This document shows positions 7,472 through 17,060 of a DNA stretch of 64,000 bases, in pieces. The stretch covers positions 1 through 64,000 of the forward strand of contig CAPN01000047.1 in NCBI GenBank assembly GCA_000333235.1. Reading direction: 5' to 3'. Position 1 is the first letter of the stretch, and each line of letters begins with the position of its first letter. The notes under the pieces are model-generated. The model saw only the letters and a list, made by a program, of their open reading frames with translations. It was not told where the DNA came from and ran no database searches. The position numbers and the translations under genes were made by a program. Origin of the DNA: Pseudoalteromonas luteoviolacea B = ATCC 29581. Its GTDB lineage: Bacteria > Pseudomonadota > Gammaproteobacteria > Enterobacterales > Alteromonadaceae.

Positions 7472-8488
7472 ATGTCAGTTGCAAAAGTCATAGGTATTGA
7501 TTTAGGTAAATCTACTTTTCATTTAATTGGTCACGATTATGCTGGCCGAGAAGTATTTCGTCATAAATATTCCAGAGCAAAGTTAGTCGATTTTCTATCT
7601 GTCCAAGAATCAACAACCATTGCAATGGAAGCTTGCTGCGGTGCTCACTGGCTAGCAAGGAAATGCAAAGAATTTGGTCATGAGGTTAAACTAATACCTG
7701 CTCAATACGTAAAGCCTTATGTTAAGTCCCATAAGAATGATTATATTGATGCCGATGCTATTGCTGAAGCAGCTACCAGACCAAATATGCGGTTTGTTTC
7801 AGTAAAAACAGAAGAAGCTCAACTAGGTATCGTTATTAGACGTGTTCGTTCAGGCTATATCAAAGAAAGAACCGCTTGCATGAATCGTATTGGCTCGATA
7901 TTACTAGAGTTTGGCCTCAGCTTTCCAAGAGGCCACCATCAAATGAAAAACTTGTTCCAATGGATAGCTGATCAAAATGAAGTGTTGCCACCGCTATTGA
8001 TTGCAGAGCTAACAACTCAATATGAATATTACAATCAACTAAACGTGTGGATTAAAGCTCAAGAAGATAAGTTATTAGCGTTAAATAAAGAAAACGATAT
8101 AGCTAAGTTATTACAAACAATTCCAGGCGTTGGACCAATGACTGCATCATGCTGTATCTCAGCAGTTGGTAGTCCACAGGATTTTGATAATGGCCGTAAT
8201 TTTGCCGCTTGGCTAGGCCTAGTTCCATTTCAATACTCAACGGGCGGTAATCATAGAATGTTAGGTATTTCCAAGCGAGGGAATAAGGAACTGAGAGAGC
8301 TATTCATCCACGCAGCTCGTGCCGTTATGTGGCGGGATAAAACAGCGGAAAAGTTCTTTGGAACATGGTTGATAGATTTAAAGTGTCGAAAGCCATTTAA
8401 TGTCGCACTTGTTGCTTTAGCAAATAAAATAGCAAGAATTGCTTGGTCTGTAATGACCAAGAAGAAGCCCTTTGAAATTAGATTTTAA
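7472..8488 (+). CDS. IS110-family transposase (DEDD recombinase)
   Basis: 338 residues, full length. The N-terminal RuvC-like DEDD domain shows VIGIDLGKSTFHL (first Asp at 10), TIAMEACCGAHW and the KNDYIDADAIAEA block with its Asp pair. The C-terminal transposase domain has IPGVGPMTAS and the QYSTGGNHRMLGISKRG stretch, whose Ser is the presumed nucleophile. The ribosome site AGGAGG is ideal. IS110 enzymes recombine DNA guided by a structured RNA from the element's own non-coding end. Confidence 0.95.
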   Translation: MSVAKVIGIDLGKSTFHLIGHDYAGREVFRHKYSRAKLVDFLSVQESTTIAMEACCGAHWLARKCKEFGHEVKLIPAQYVKPYVKSHKNDYIDADAIAEAATRPNMRFVSVKTEEAQLGIVIRRVRSGYIKERTACMNRIGSILLEFGLSFPRGHHQMKNLFQWIADQNEVLPPLLIAELTTQYEYYNQLNVWIKAQEDKLLALNKENDIAKLLQTIPGVGPMTASCCISAVGSPQDFDNGRNFAAWLGLVPFQYSTGGNHRMLGISKRGNKELRELFIHAARAVMWRDKTAEKFFGTWLIDLKCRKPFNVALVALANKIARIAWSVMTKKKPFEIRF

Positions 8489-8703
8489 GTCAGTTTGCAT
8501 ATGATAATTAATGATGACAAAACGGTTAGACCTCCAGATTGAAGACCTTGTGGACAGTTCAGTAAGATAAAATACTTTCTCATTTTTGAGGACAATCTGG
8601 CGCAGATCTCATCGTAGAGCTGGGACTAATGAAAGTCTCTAATAGACTCTGAATACATTAGCGCAAACCATCTCCGTTATTTTTAGTTATTAACTTGCAA
8701 AAC
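8489..8703 (+). ncRNA. Candidate bridge RNA of the IS1111-type element
   Basis: This 215-bp non-coding right end has nested pairing. CCAGATTG (8534-8541) pairs with CAATCTGG (8593-8600). CTAATG (8626-8631) pairs with CATTAG (8656-8661) around an inner AGTCT/AGACT hairpin (8634-8648). In IS1111-type elements the guide RNA is known to come from the right end. The exact 5' and 3' ends are not visible by eye. Confidence 0.5.
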
Positions 8704-8726
8704 GGGGCGTACCATACATACTGTCC

Positions 8727-8957
8727 AAGTGGGTGTTAGAGCAACGACCGCTTTTCGCTCTTCCACAACATTGAGATATTGCCAACTCCCAACATGTGAA
8801 GGGTAACTTAACCCAACTCCTACAAATTAACGCTCACAACTCACTCTTAAAGTTTTAGCTCATTACAGCGGGGGCGGTTTTCAAAAAAACTTAAAATTTC
8901 GTGAAATTTTTTAAATAAGTAAAAATGCGTTTATCGAATTAGTATGAAACTCGTTAA
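8727..8957. promoter_or_regulatory. Upstream region of integrase 1 with palindrome
   Basis: AAAATTTC-gt-GAAATTTT at 8893-8910 is a perfect palindrome with 8-bp arms, 47 bp before the integrase start. It is a candidate repressor or integrase-arm binding site. The rest is AT-rich non-coding DNA between the IS element and the recombinase. Confidence 0.4.
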
Positions 8958-10721
8958 ATGCAATTATCAAGCACATTTAAAATTGAACCTACGCGACACC
9001 CTGGTGCCGCGACGATCAATTGTGCAGATAATAACGCTGCAACAAGATGGATTAATGAAGAAATACTCGCAGAACAGCTTGGATTTCCAATTGAACGAGT
9101 GTTAAAACTTGCAAAAGAAGGCAAAATACATGGCGATTATGATAAAGAAACAGAAATGTGGTGGTTTTTGCCAACCGAAGCTCAAGAATATAACTCGCGA
9201 AAGCGAGCAGAGTTTAAAAATCTTTATCAAGTAAATTTAGATACTTCTAAAACTAGCTCTTTAGTCAACGAGAACGTTAATCATGGGACAAATACAATAA
9301 CGCCTACCTCTCTTAATTCTCAGAAATATCAGGACACATCTGTAGGTACAGCACAAACTTGTTTTCTCATTGATAAAAAAGAGGCTAATGTTGAAAATAC
9401 TAATTTCGGCTTTTCAAAGAAGACATTCAAAAAGTACACGCTTGCTAGGTCAGATATGTCTTCGGCACTATCGCAAACCAAAATCGATGAAGAAAAGTTA
9501 AAAGTTAGACGAGATCCATATTTCAGCGAACTAAGCGAAAGAATAGAAGAGTTCTCTAAGTTGACAAAGTCCGACAAAGTAAAAAAAACAGACAGTTTAG
9601 AAACACGATTAAAATCTTATAGTGACTCTGGCGACATGTTTGACTATGTTAACATTCTGAAATTAGATATTATTTCTCGAACAGACAGTAATAATTTGCA
9701 GTTATCATTTCGTAGCAGTTCAGAAACAGATATTAAACTTAGAGTTATTTTAGAGCGAAAGCGTGGGACTCTAAGTTTAAACACAGCAGAACGTGAAAAA
9801 GCAATCGTCACTGCAAATCAATTAATTCATAAAGCTTGTCTTGATAAAAACATCACTCTTGTTGAGCATTCTGGAGATCTGCTCAGTGATGTGTTCCATC
9901 ATATGTATATCAATCGATGTCATTCGAATAACAAAACAGCTTCCGAATCTCGCCGCAAACTCGCTGTGCTAAGTTATTTAGTTGGAGACATTCCGTTGTC
10001 GCAAGTCGATACACGAATGATAAACTCTACCTTCGCGCTCATGTTTCAAAATGGCTGGGCGCATAGCACTATGAATTCTTACGCTACGGAACTACGAAAA
10101 ACGTTAGAACTAGCTAAAGATTTGTCCTTGATAAAAGAAGTTCCTAAAGTGCCTTCTTATAAATCGAATGAACGTAACCTCATCGAATTACCCTGGGAAG
10201 TTTGGTCGCAATTTATAGAGCACTATTCTAAAAATGAGCTTGAGAAGCGATTTTTGGAACTGTTGTGGCACACAGGGCTTAGATATACAACTTTACTGCT
10301 ACTCGAAAAAAATCAAATCCTTTTAAAAGATAAAAGAATACATCTCTCTGCAAGTCAGAATAAAGCTGGAAAAATGATGGATGTCCCCCTTAGCGAAGGT
10401 GCAATAGAGTGCATTTCAAAATTATTTGAATATAGAGCTAAACATAAGATCGTGGACTCAAGAATTTTCGCTAATACCGAAGGAAAGTTACCAAATATTT
10501 CACCAAGTAGGTGGTCGCAAGCAATTAAGCTTTGTGGTTTGCCGGAAGACTTTGTACGTCACCATCTCCGCCACTATTTTGCTACAGACTTATGCCGCAA
10601 AGGTGAAACGCTAGATACGATAGCACGCGCTGGCGGGTGGAAATCAAACGAAAGCGCAAAACGATATATCCACGTAACTAATCTCGATGCTGCAATCAAA
10701 GCAGTAAATAATCGAACATAG
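8958..10721 (+). CDS. Tyrosine recombinase, long form (integrase 1)
   Basis: 587 residues, longer than most integrases. The N-terminus (about 25-75) looks like an excisionase/MerR-like DNA-binding module (EEILAEQLGFPIERVLKLAKEGK). A low-complexity linker and a SAM-like core-binding domain (about 300-400) follow. The catalytic domain has all expected residues: R442 (HTGLR), K469, H535/R538 (HHLRH), W561 (GGW) and the nucleophile Y570 (KRYIHV). It lies 67 bp upstream of a second recombinase on the same strand. Which of the two moves the island is not shown. The start has a weak ribosome site. Confidence 0.88.
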   Translation: MQLSSTFKIEPTRHPGAATINCADNNAATRWINEEILAEQLGFPIERVLKLAKEGKIHGDYDKETEMWWFLPTEAQEYNSRKRAEFKNLYQVNLDTSKTSSLVNENVNHGTNTITPTSLNSQKYQDTSVGTAQTCFLIDKKEANVENTNFGFSKKTFKKYTLARSDMSSALSQTKIDEEKLKVRRDPYFSELSERIEEFSKLTKSDKVKKTDSLETRLKSYSDSGDMFDYVNILKLDIISRTDSNNLQLSFRSSSETDIKLRVILERKRGTLSLNTAEREKAIVTANQLIHKACLDKNITLVEHSGDLLSDVFHHMYINRCHSNNKTASESRRKLAVLSYLVGDIPLSQVDTRMINSTFALMFQNGWAHSTMNSYATELRKTLELAKDLSLIKEVPKVPSYKSNERNLIELPWEVWSQFIEHYSKNELEKRFLELLWHTGLRYTTLLLLEKNQILLKDKRIHLSASQNKAGKMMDVPLSEGAIECISKLFEYRAKHKIVDSRIFANTEGKLPNISPSRWSQAIKLCGLPEDFVRHHLRHYFATDLCRKGETLDTIARAGGWKSNESAKRYIHVTNLDAAIKAVNNRT

Positions 10722-10760
10722 ACCTCTCTAGACTTTTTATTTAAAATCATTAAGTTCATA

Positions 10761-10792
10761 TCATAGGTTTCAACACGGAAAACAACCTATGA
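10761..10792 (+). promoter_or_regulatory. Inverted repeat covering the start codon of integrase 2
   Basis: TCATAGGTT (10761-10769) and AACCTATGA (10784-10792) form 9-bp perfect arms around a 14-base loop. The right arm contains the ATG at 10789. In mRNA this hairpin would hide the start; in DNA it could be an operator. Confidence 0.5.
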
Positions 10793-12108
10793 TCTACAAA
10801 AAAAAAGAAAGCAAATATTGGTACACCAAATTCGAACTGACTCACAATGACAGACGAAAACGTATCAACAAAAGCACGCTTCAAACAGCTAAAGCTAAAG
10901 CAGAAGCCTTTGAAGCTCAGCTAAAACAAGAGATTTGGCAACAACTAATCAACCCAGAACCCGAATCCCACCGCTTTTCTGAAGCCGTGTGTCTATATCT
11001 CGAATCCAGACAGACTAATCGAACCATCAAAGAAAAAGCGTCGAAACTAAAGTGGTGGCAAGAGCAATTAGCTGATCCAAACATTCAAAACGTCAACACT
11101 CATCTTGTTCTTACCATGTTGTCAAAAAAACAAGACTCCTCAACCGCCACACGTAACCGCTATTTAGCTGAGTTAAAAGCGTTTCTCAACTTCTGCCACC
11201 AAGAACTCGGCTGGATAGATAAAATACCTGTATTAAAAATACAAAAAGAGCCTAGACGCGCCTTTTTCAAACTCGATAATTCAGATGTGAAAAGACTATT
11301 AGAATACTCCCCCCCTTACCTTCAAAGCGTGATCATGTTTGCACTACTCACAGGTCTTAGACGAAACAATATTTTTTCGCTGAGATGGTCGCAAATCGAC
11401 TTTGTTAAGCAATGCATTTACATCGATGCCAAAGAGCATAAATCGAAAGATCACGTAATAACCCCATTATCTGAAAAAGCGCTACAATTATTGGTTCAAC
11501 TAAGAGAACAACGAAGCTCACCCTATGTGTTTGTGAATAGCCTTAATAATCCAGTTAAAGACATAAAAGATTTACTGTGGAAGCGAATTACTAAACAGGC
11601 ACAATTGGATGGTTTAAGGTTTCATGACTTAAGACACAACTGGGCAACTAGGCATATTGAAGCAGGTACAGATCTGTTGGCTCTAAAAGAACTAGGCGGA
11701 TGGAAAACTTTGGAAATGGTGCAGCGCTATGCTCACCCTTCGAGTGAATACCTTGCTTTACAAGCGAAGAATATAGACAGACCAACGCAACGTTTAGACT
11801 CTGTTAGTGTAAAACAGGCCAGCGAATTTATAACGACTAATATGGCTTTGGATTCGTGTGACAAGCTCGATAACGAAAATCGGAACTGTGGCAAAAAATC
11901 GTCACAGTTGGAGGTCAATTCAGCAGAAAGAAGTGAAAAGCATGTTTTGGAAAATAAAAAACCCGTTGAATTTCAACGGGTTATAAAGTGGTACCAGTGG
12001 ACGGACTTGAACCGTCACGCCCGAAGGCAACGGATTTTGAATCCGTCATGTCTACCAATTCCATCACACTGGCTTCATTTTTCTTTAATCTTCTTCAAGA
12101 AAAGATAA
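10789..12108 (+). CDS. Tyrosine recombinase (integrase 2) reading through tRNA-Leu
   Basis: 439 residues. A basic arm-type DNA-binding N-terminus (1-50) and a SAM-like domain (about 60-150) precede the catalytic domain. Catalytic residues are R191 (LTGLR), H279/R282 (FHDLRH), W305 (GGW) and Y314 (QRYAH). About 125 residues follow the tyrosine, and the last 40 are the antisense reading of the tRNA-Leu terminator and gene. Integrases at tRNA sites often have such read-through tails, so the tail may be a by-product of integration. This gene is the best candidate for the enzyme that placed the island at the tRNA. Confidence 0.88.
   Translation: MIYKKKESKYWYTKFELTHNDRRKRINKSTLQTAKAKAEAFEAQLKQEIWQQLINPEPESHRFSEAVCLYLESRQTNRTIKEKASKLKWWQEQLADPNIQNVNTHLVLTMLSKKQDSSTATRNRYLAELKAFLNFCHQELGWIDKIPVLKIQKEPRRAFFKLDNSDVKRLLEYSPPYLQSVIMFALLTGLRRNNIFSLRWSQIDFVKQCIYIDAKEHKSKDHVITPLSEKALQLLVQLREQRSSPYVFVNSLNNPVKDIKDLLWKRITKQAQLDGLRFHDLRHNWATRHIEAGTDLLALKELGGWKTLEMVQRYAHPSSEYLALQAKNIDRPTQRLDSVSVKQASEFITTNMALDSCDKLDNENRNCGKKSSQLEVNSAERSEKHVLENKKPVEFQRVIKWYQWTDLNRHARRQRILNPSCLPIPSHWLHFSLIFFKKR
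11951..11982 (-). terminator. Terminator of tRNA-Leu
   Basis: ACCCGTTGAA-t-TTCAACGGGT forms a 10-bp stem. On the minus strand it is followed by TTTTTATTTT. It lies just past the tRNA 3' end and inside the reading frame of integrase 2. Confidence 0.85.
11989..12073 (-). tRNA. tRNA-Leu (anticodon CAA)
   Basis: 85 nt with a long variable arm and encoded CCA (TGG at 11989-11991 on +). The acceptor arms GCCAGTG/CACTGGT pair with one G-U. The anticodon loop is TTCAAAA between ACGGA and TCCGT. Its 3' end faces the island, the usual attachment side for tRNA-directed integrases. Confidence 0.95.
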
Positions 12109-12307
12109 AGAAAAACCACTTTGAGCTTGAGCTTTTTTTCTATGCCCTCGTCTCTATGTTTTTCATTATACAAACATTCATTACAGCATCAAGCAATTTT
12201 TTGATTTCACTGTGTTAACTGCTTCTTCTTTGAGCAAATTACGGCGATGACTGCACTTTTACTATGATTGATGTAAAATGCCATGTAATTTCTTTATGAG
12301 GTATCCC

Positions 12308-12805
12308 ATGTCTTCACCATTGAATGCAGGTTTTTTCCGACGTTGTGCTGCACTTATTTATGATGGACTCGTCGTCATCGCTTTTGCCATGCTCTCCACT
12401 GTACTGTTTTTACTGATTATCCAAGGCTTTATTAGTTTAGGTGTACTTACACTACGAGGACACGAAGACATTTCTGCACTTGTGCAAAATACTCCGCTAC
12501 TTTATTGGCTGCGTTTTGCACTAATCATTGGCGTGTCGGTGTTTTTCTTTGCCTATTTTTGGACCAAAAGCGGGCAAACAATTGGGATGCGAGCTTGGCG
12601 TCTACAGGTGGTAAGCGCGGATGGAAAACCTTTGACGTGGGCAAAAGCCGCGCTTCGAAGCATAACGGCGCTACTCGGCCTCGGTAATTTAGCCGTTTTG
12701 TTAGATTTCAAACACAAACGTGCATTACAAGACCGATTAACAGGGACGAATGTAATTGTGTTAAGTAAGGAAGAAAACCGCTCGATTTATCGCAACCTTG
12801 ATTGA
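12308..12805 (+). CDS. RDD family membrane protein
   Basis: 165 residues. I start it at 12308 because GAGG precedes this ATG at good spacing and the protein then opens with SSPLNAGFFRRCAALIYDGL, which holds the Arg and Asp of the RDD signature. Three or four transmembrane segments are visible (about 22-50, 75-95 and 125-145). QTIGMRAWRLQVV in the middle is typical of the family. RDD proteins are inner-membrane proteins, often suggested to act in transport, with no agreed substrate. It is the first backbone gene after the tRNA site. Confidence 0.8.
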   Translation: MSSPLNAGFFRRCAALIYDGLVVIAFAMLSTVLFLLIIQGFISLGVLTLRGHEDISALVQNTPLLYWLRFALIIGVSVFFFAYFWTKSGQTIGMRAWRLQVVSADGKPLTWAKAALRSITALLGLGNLAVLLDFKHKRALQDRLTGTNVIVLSKEENRSIYRNLD

Positions 12806-12841
12806 TGAACGATTAAATTTAAACGGCAGATAATTTATGAA

Positions 12842-12874
12842 TTCTCGCCAACGAAATGAGGCTGTTGGCGAGAA
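12842..12874. terminator. Stem-loop between convergent genes
   Basis: TTCTCGCCAAC and GTTGGCGAGAA form a perfect 11-bp stem with an 11-base loop between the RDD gene and lptG. There is no strong T run, so its role as a terminator is likely but not certain. Confidence 0.5.
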
Positions 12875-13003
12875 AAGTTCTTTCAGTCTAATGACTTAAA
12901 ATGGCTTAGCGATCACAAGGGCGCGCAAAATTTTGCTGTTTGTTTTTACACAAGCCTTTTATTTGAAGAATAATCACACCTAAACGATCAACACACTCTT
13001 AGT

Positions 13004-14071
13004 TTAGTTGCGTTTTTTCAGTAAATAGCTGGCAAAGAAAATAAACAGTAAGCTCGGCATAATAGCCCCCACTGCTGCGGGTACTTGGTAAACCATCACG
13101 ATTGGGCCAAATATCTCGTTACTAAGATGAAAGGCTATCCCTGTGACAACCCCCATCACGATACGAGCTCCCATACTCACCGAGCGCAGCGGACCAAAAA
13201 TAAATGAAAGGGCAACCAATAACATAACGCCAACCGTCACAGGCTGGACTATTTTACGCCACAGCGCTAATTCATAAGTACTGGTATCTTGATCATTTTG
13301 GTTTAAGTAATCTAAATACGACCATAATCCAGAAAATGATAAAGATTCAGGATCGATGGAAACGACCCCAAGTTTTTCTGCGTTTAACGCGGAAGCATAA
13401 AATAACTCCGGGTTATTTTTCGATTCAATGGCACTATCTTTAATATCAACGGTTTCAACTTCCTTAAATAACCAACCGTCATTACGTGCATGGCCTGATT
13501 TTGCCCGAGTAATTGACATCAACGACAATGACTCATCAAAATGATAAATATTTACGTCATTGAGCACGCCAAACTGGTCTACGTTAGCAATATTAATAAA
13601 ATTACTGCCATCTTTAGCCCAGATCCCTTTTTGTGCATTAAATACTTCACCGCCATGAATTGCGCGCGTTTTTAAGTCATGGGCCATGCGCTCCGCTTGT
13701 GGTGCACCCCACTCGCCAATCGCCATCATTAGTACAGCCAATAACACCGCTGTTTTCATTACCGAAGCAATAATTTGCAACCGTGACATGCCTGCCGCTT
13801 GCATGACAATAAGCTCACTGTTAGACGCAAGTGCGCCAAGTCCAGTAAGGCCACCAATAAGCACTGCCATAGGGAAAAACACGACCAGATCACCAGGTAC
13901 ACTGTAGAGCGTATAAGTCAGCGCATCCATGATGTCGTAGGAGCCTCGTCCGACTGACTTAAGTTGTTCGATAAATTTAATCAAGGTACTAATACCCACC
14001 AGCACCAACAAAGTAAATCCGGTGGTCTGGGCGAGGCTTTTTCCTAAGTAGACGTCAAGCGTTTTCATCAC
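13004..14071 (-). CDS. lptG: LPS export permease LptG
   Basis: 355 residues, normal for LptG. It is one of two permeases of the LptB2FG ABC transporter that pulls lipopolysaccharide out of the inner membrane. Transmembrane segments lie near 15-35, 60-80, 100-120, 275-295, 305-325 and 330-350, with a periplasmic beta-jellyroll domain between. The start overlaps the lptF stop by four bases, so the pair is translationally coupled. The opening LDVYLGKSLAQTTGFTLLVL is typical. Confidence 0.95.
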   Translation of the reverse strand: MMKTLDVYLGKSLAQTTGFTLLVLVGISTLIKFIEQLKSVGRGSYDIMDALTYTLYSVPGDLVVFFPMAVLIGGLTGLGALASNSELIVMQAAGMSRLQIIASVMKTAVLLAVLMMAIGEWGAPQAERMAHDLKTRAIHGGEVFNAQKGIWAKDGSNFINIANVDQFGVLNDVNIYHFDESLSLMSITRAKSGHARNDGWLFKEVETVDIKDSAIESKNNPELFYASALNAEKLGVVSIDPESLSFSGLWSYLDYLNQNDQDTSTYELALWRKIVQPVTVGVMLLVALSFIFGPLRSVSMGARIVMGVVTGIAFHLSNEIFGPIVMVYQVPAAVGAIMPSLLFIFFASYLLKKRN

Positions 14072-15180
14072 GATGTGCGCTCCCTACGAAGAAATATGGA
14101 ACGTAACCAAACACCGACAGGTCGACCTTTTACAATTAAATAAATACCAATGAACAACGCACACACATGGATCCACCAAAGCCCTATTGACGCAGGAATT
14201 TTACCATCTGCGACGGCAAACCGTGCTGCATTCAGTAAAATGAAATAAGCAAGATAAAGACTGATCGCAGGAACTAGTTTAGCAAACTTGCCTTGTCGTG
14301 GGTTAACAACACTCAATGGCACTGCGATTAACGTTAACAGCGGGATAGCAAGGGGAATAGCAAGACGCCATTGAAATTGGGCTGTCGCCTCTGAAGTTTC
14401 CATATCTAATAAGCTCAAGGTAGGTACAGCTTCAAGTTTACGTCGCTGATGTTCAATCGCTTGTTCTCGTATTTGCACTTGGTAACTAGAAAACTCGGTA
14501 ATATTCATGGCTAACGTATCGTCATCAGACTCGTAGCGTTTCCCCGTGCCCAGTAACAATTGTTGTTCACCACTTTGAGATTCCACAACCTTGCCCGATT
14601 CGGCATACACAATGCGTGCAAGCTGATTAGACTCTTTGCGTGGTAATTGAGCAACAAACACTTTATTAAGATCCGTACCGCCATTGTCGATGTTATGGAC
14701 AAATACCACCGCTTTTTCATTGCCGGTTTGTTGGAATCGGCCAGCTCGTAAGGTTGATAAACCCGACTCTGCATCGGCTTGCTCACGAAGTTGATATTCT
14801 TTTTCACTCGCCCACGGCGCGATATATAAGGTAAGAAACCCAGCCAAAAGCGCCATGACTAAACTCGATGCAAGCGTCACTCGCACCACATACCACTCAC
14901 TCACTCCACAAGCTCTAAGCACGGTCATTTCGCTGTCGGCGTAAATACGGCTATAGGCAAGAATAATTCCTAAGAATAAACTCAGGGGTAAAATCAATGA
15001 GGCTAATTGCGGCAGTTTCAAAGCCAAAAAGGCTAATACCATTTTACCCGGTATATTTCCTTCTGACGCAGAGCTTAGGATCATCACGAAGCGCTGAGAT
15101 AAGAAAATCGTCATCAAAGTTAAGAATACCGCGATTTGCGATTTCAACACTTCGGCGGTTAAATAACGAAAAATTAGCAA
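14068..15180 (-). CDS. lptF: LPS export permease LptF
   Basis: 370 residues. It is the partner permease of LptG in the LptB2FG complex. It starts with MLIFRYLTAEVLKSQIAVFL and has the LptF/LptG layout: three N-terminal transmembrane helices, a periplasmic domain and three C-terminal helices. The Ser/Gly-rich loop after helix 1 and the SASEGNIPG stretch match the family. It is divergent from pepA across a 207-bp shared promoter region, a common arrangement in gammaproteobacteria. Confidence 0.95.
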   Translation of the reverse strand: MLIFRYLTAEVLKSQIAVFLTLMTIFLSQRFVMILSSASEGNIPGKMVLAFLALKLPQLASLILPLSLFLGIILAYSRIYADSEMTVLRACGVSEWYVVRVTLASSLVMALLAGFLTLYIAPWASEKEYQLREQADAESGLSTLRAGRFQQTGNEKAVVFVHNIDNGGTDLNKVFVAQLPRKESNQLARIVYAESGKVVESQSGEQQLLLGTGKRYESDDDTLAMNITEFSSYQVQIREQAIEHQRRKLEAVPTLSLLDMETSEATAQFQWRLAIPLAIPLLTLIAVPLSVVNPRQGKFAKLVPAISLYLAYFILLNAARFAVADGKIPASIGLWWIHVCALFIGIYLIVKGRPVGVWLRSIFLRRERTS

Positions 15181-15387
15181 TGTTTGCCCCTATAAGCGTC
15201 TTATTTCACTGGAATAGTGCAAAAAAATGGGTAAACTCTTTATTTTAGTCACTTTATTATATGCCAACAGCACCAATAATCCTACCAACTGTTAAGGCCA
15301 AACGAGAGAAACTTCAGGTCATTACTGGTATTGATAGGAATTGGCGTATAAAGTTCAAACTGACCTATCACAGACTTAGGAGTCGCA

Positions 15388-16899
15388 ATGGAATTCAGCG
15401 TTAAAAGCGGTAGTCCAGAAAAACAGAGAAGCGCATGTATCGTCGTGGGTGTTTACGAACCACGTCGTCTATCCCCCATCGGTGAGCAACTCGACAAAAT
15501 CAGTGAAGGCTATATTTCAAACTTGTTGCGCCGCGGCGACATTGAAGGCAAAACAGGCCAAGTTTTACTGCTGCATCACGTCCCTAACATACTGAGTGAA
15601 CGAGTGCTGCTCGTTGGCTGCGGTAAAGAACGTGAACTAGATGACAAACAATACAAACAAATCATCTCCAAAACAATCAATACCCTTAACGAAACCGGTT
15701 CGATGGAAGCCGTCTGCTTTTTAACCGAACAGCATGTTAAAGGTCGCGATACCTATTGGAAAGTGCGCCAAGCCGTTGAAACCACTCAAGACTGTTTGTA
15801 CACATTCAATCAACTGAAAAGCAAAAAAAGCGATCTTCGCCGTCCTTTACGCAAAATCGTGTTTAATGTGCCAACCCGTCGCGAGTTACCCATTGGTGAA
15901 ACAGCCATTGATCATGGCCTTGCCATCGCCTCGGGGGCAAAACTTTGTAAAGACGTGGCCAACATGCCACCAAACATTTGCAATGCTGCCTACCTTGGCG
16001 AGCAAGCACAAGCACTATCAACCGAATTCGATAACGTTACGGTAAATCTCATTGGCGAAAAAGAAATGGAACAGCTCGGTATGAACTCTTACCTTGCGGT
16101 TGGCCGAGGTAGTGCCAATGAATCGATTATGTCGGTTATCCATTACACAGGCGCCCCTGATTCACAAGCACCCGTCGTGTTCGTCGGTAAAGGTTTAACC
16201 TTTGACTCAGGCGGTATTTCAATAAAACCGGGTGAAGCCATGGATGAAATGAAATACGATATGGGTGGAGCAGCCGCAGTACTTGGGCTTATGCGTACCG
16301 TTGCCGAATTAAAATTGCCTCTGAATGTAATTGGCATTTTAGCAGGTTGTGAGAACATGCCTAGTGCCGATGCTTACCGACCTGGCGACATCCTAACTAC
16401 GATGTCTGGTCAAACCGTTGAAGTACTTAATACTGATGCCGAAGGTCGATTGGTCTTATGTGACGCTTTGACCTATGTAGAGCAATTCGATCCTGAGACC
16501 GTTGTTGATGTCGCAACCTTAACTGGGGCATGTATCGTGGCACTTGGTCATCACGCTACAGGGTTATTATCTAACCATAATCCTTTAGCTCATGACATTC
16601 TTAAAGCCTCTGAACAAAGTGGCGACAGAGCATGGCAATTGCCGCTTTGGGATGATTATCAAGAACAACTAGAAAGCCCATTTGCCGACTTCACCAACTT
16701 AGGTGGACGAGCCGCCGGCACGATCACTGCAGCCTGTTTCTTATCAAAATTTACCAAGAAATACCACTGGGCACACTTAGACATTGCAGGTACTGCATGG
16801 CGTAGTGGCAAAAACAAAGGTGCAACTGGTCGTCCTGTGCCATTGTTAACACAATATTTGCTAAATCGCGCTAACATTGGTCAAGGTCAAGCCGACTAA
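15388..16899 (+). CDS. pepA: Leucyl aminopeptidase PepA (M17)
   Basis: 503 residues. The metal-binding and catalytic signatures are intact: [23 protein letters not shown], and [10 protein letters not shown] with its Asp and Glu ligands. It cleaves N-terminal residues from peptides using two metal ions. In E. coli the hexamer also binds DNA in Xer recombination and carAB control; whether this holds here is unknown. A strong terminator follows, then holC. Confidence 0.96.
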   Translation: MEFSVKSGSPEKQRSACIVVGVYEPRRLSPIGEQLDKISEGYISNLLRRGDIEGKTGQVLLLHHVPNILSERVLLVGCGKERELDDKQYKQIISKTINTLNETGSMEAVCFLTEQHVKGRDTYWKVRQAVETTQDCLYTFNQLKSKKSDLRRPLRKIVFNVPTRRELPIGETAIDHGLAIASGAKLCKDVANMPPNICNAAYLGEQAQALSTEFDNVTVNLIGEKEMEQLGMNSYLAVGRGSANESIMSVIHYTGAPDSQAPVVFVGKGLTFDSGGISIKPGEAMDEMKYDMGGAAAVLGLMRTVAELKLPLNVIGILAGCENMPSADAYRPGDILTTMSGQTVEVLNTDAEGRLVLCDALTYVEQFDPETVVDVATLTGACIVALGHHATGLLSNHNPLAHDILKASEQSGDRAWQLPLWDDYQEQLESPFADFTNLGGRAAGTITAACFLSKFTKKYHWAHLDIAGTAWRSGKNKGATGRPVPLLTQYLLNRANIGQGQAD

Positions 16900-16944
16900 T
16901 CCTAGCGATTTGAACAAGGGTTAAACACCCTTGGCAATTGAAGG

Positions 16945-16980
16945 AAACCGCATTCTGTGTCAGAATGCGGTTTTGTTTTT
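16945..16980 (+). terminator. Terminator of pepA
   Basis: AAACCGCATTCTG-tgt-CAGAATGCGGTTT forms a 13-bp stem, followed by TTGTTTTT. Confidence 0.9.
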
Positions 16981-17060
16981 AACCGTCGATCCAATCGCCA
17001 ATTTCAGCCAAAATGGGCCGCGTTCCGATTCGCTGATTGGTGATAAAAACTACATAATCT

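Larger units (their letters stand above)
7391..8726 (+). mobile_element. IS110-family element, IS1111 type
   Basis: One transposase gene is flanked by subterminal inverted repeats. ATGGTACGCCCC (7412-7423) matches GGGGCGTACCAT (8704-8715) perfectly, and GGACAGTA (7391-7398) matches TACTGTCC (8719-8726). Subterminal repeats and a long non-coding right end are the hallmark of the IS1111 subgroup. True ends should lie a few bases outside these repeats, and no target duplication is expected. The transposase is intact, so the element may be active. Confidence 0.8.

Noticed and set aside
6848..8836. TGAGCGTTA-like motifs suggesting integron attC sites
   Set aside because: The motif recurs near 6951, 7349 and (inverted) 8828, but paired R'/R'' arms of an attC fold are absent, and there is no integron integrase.
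1..12073. Complete prophage
   Set aside because: Integrases and phage-defence genes are present, but no capsid, tail, terminase, lysis or replication genes are seen.
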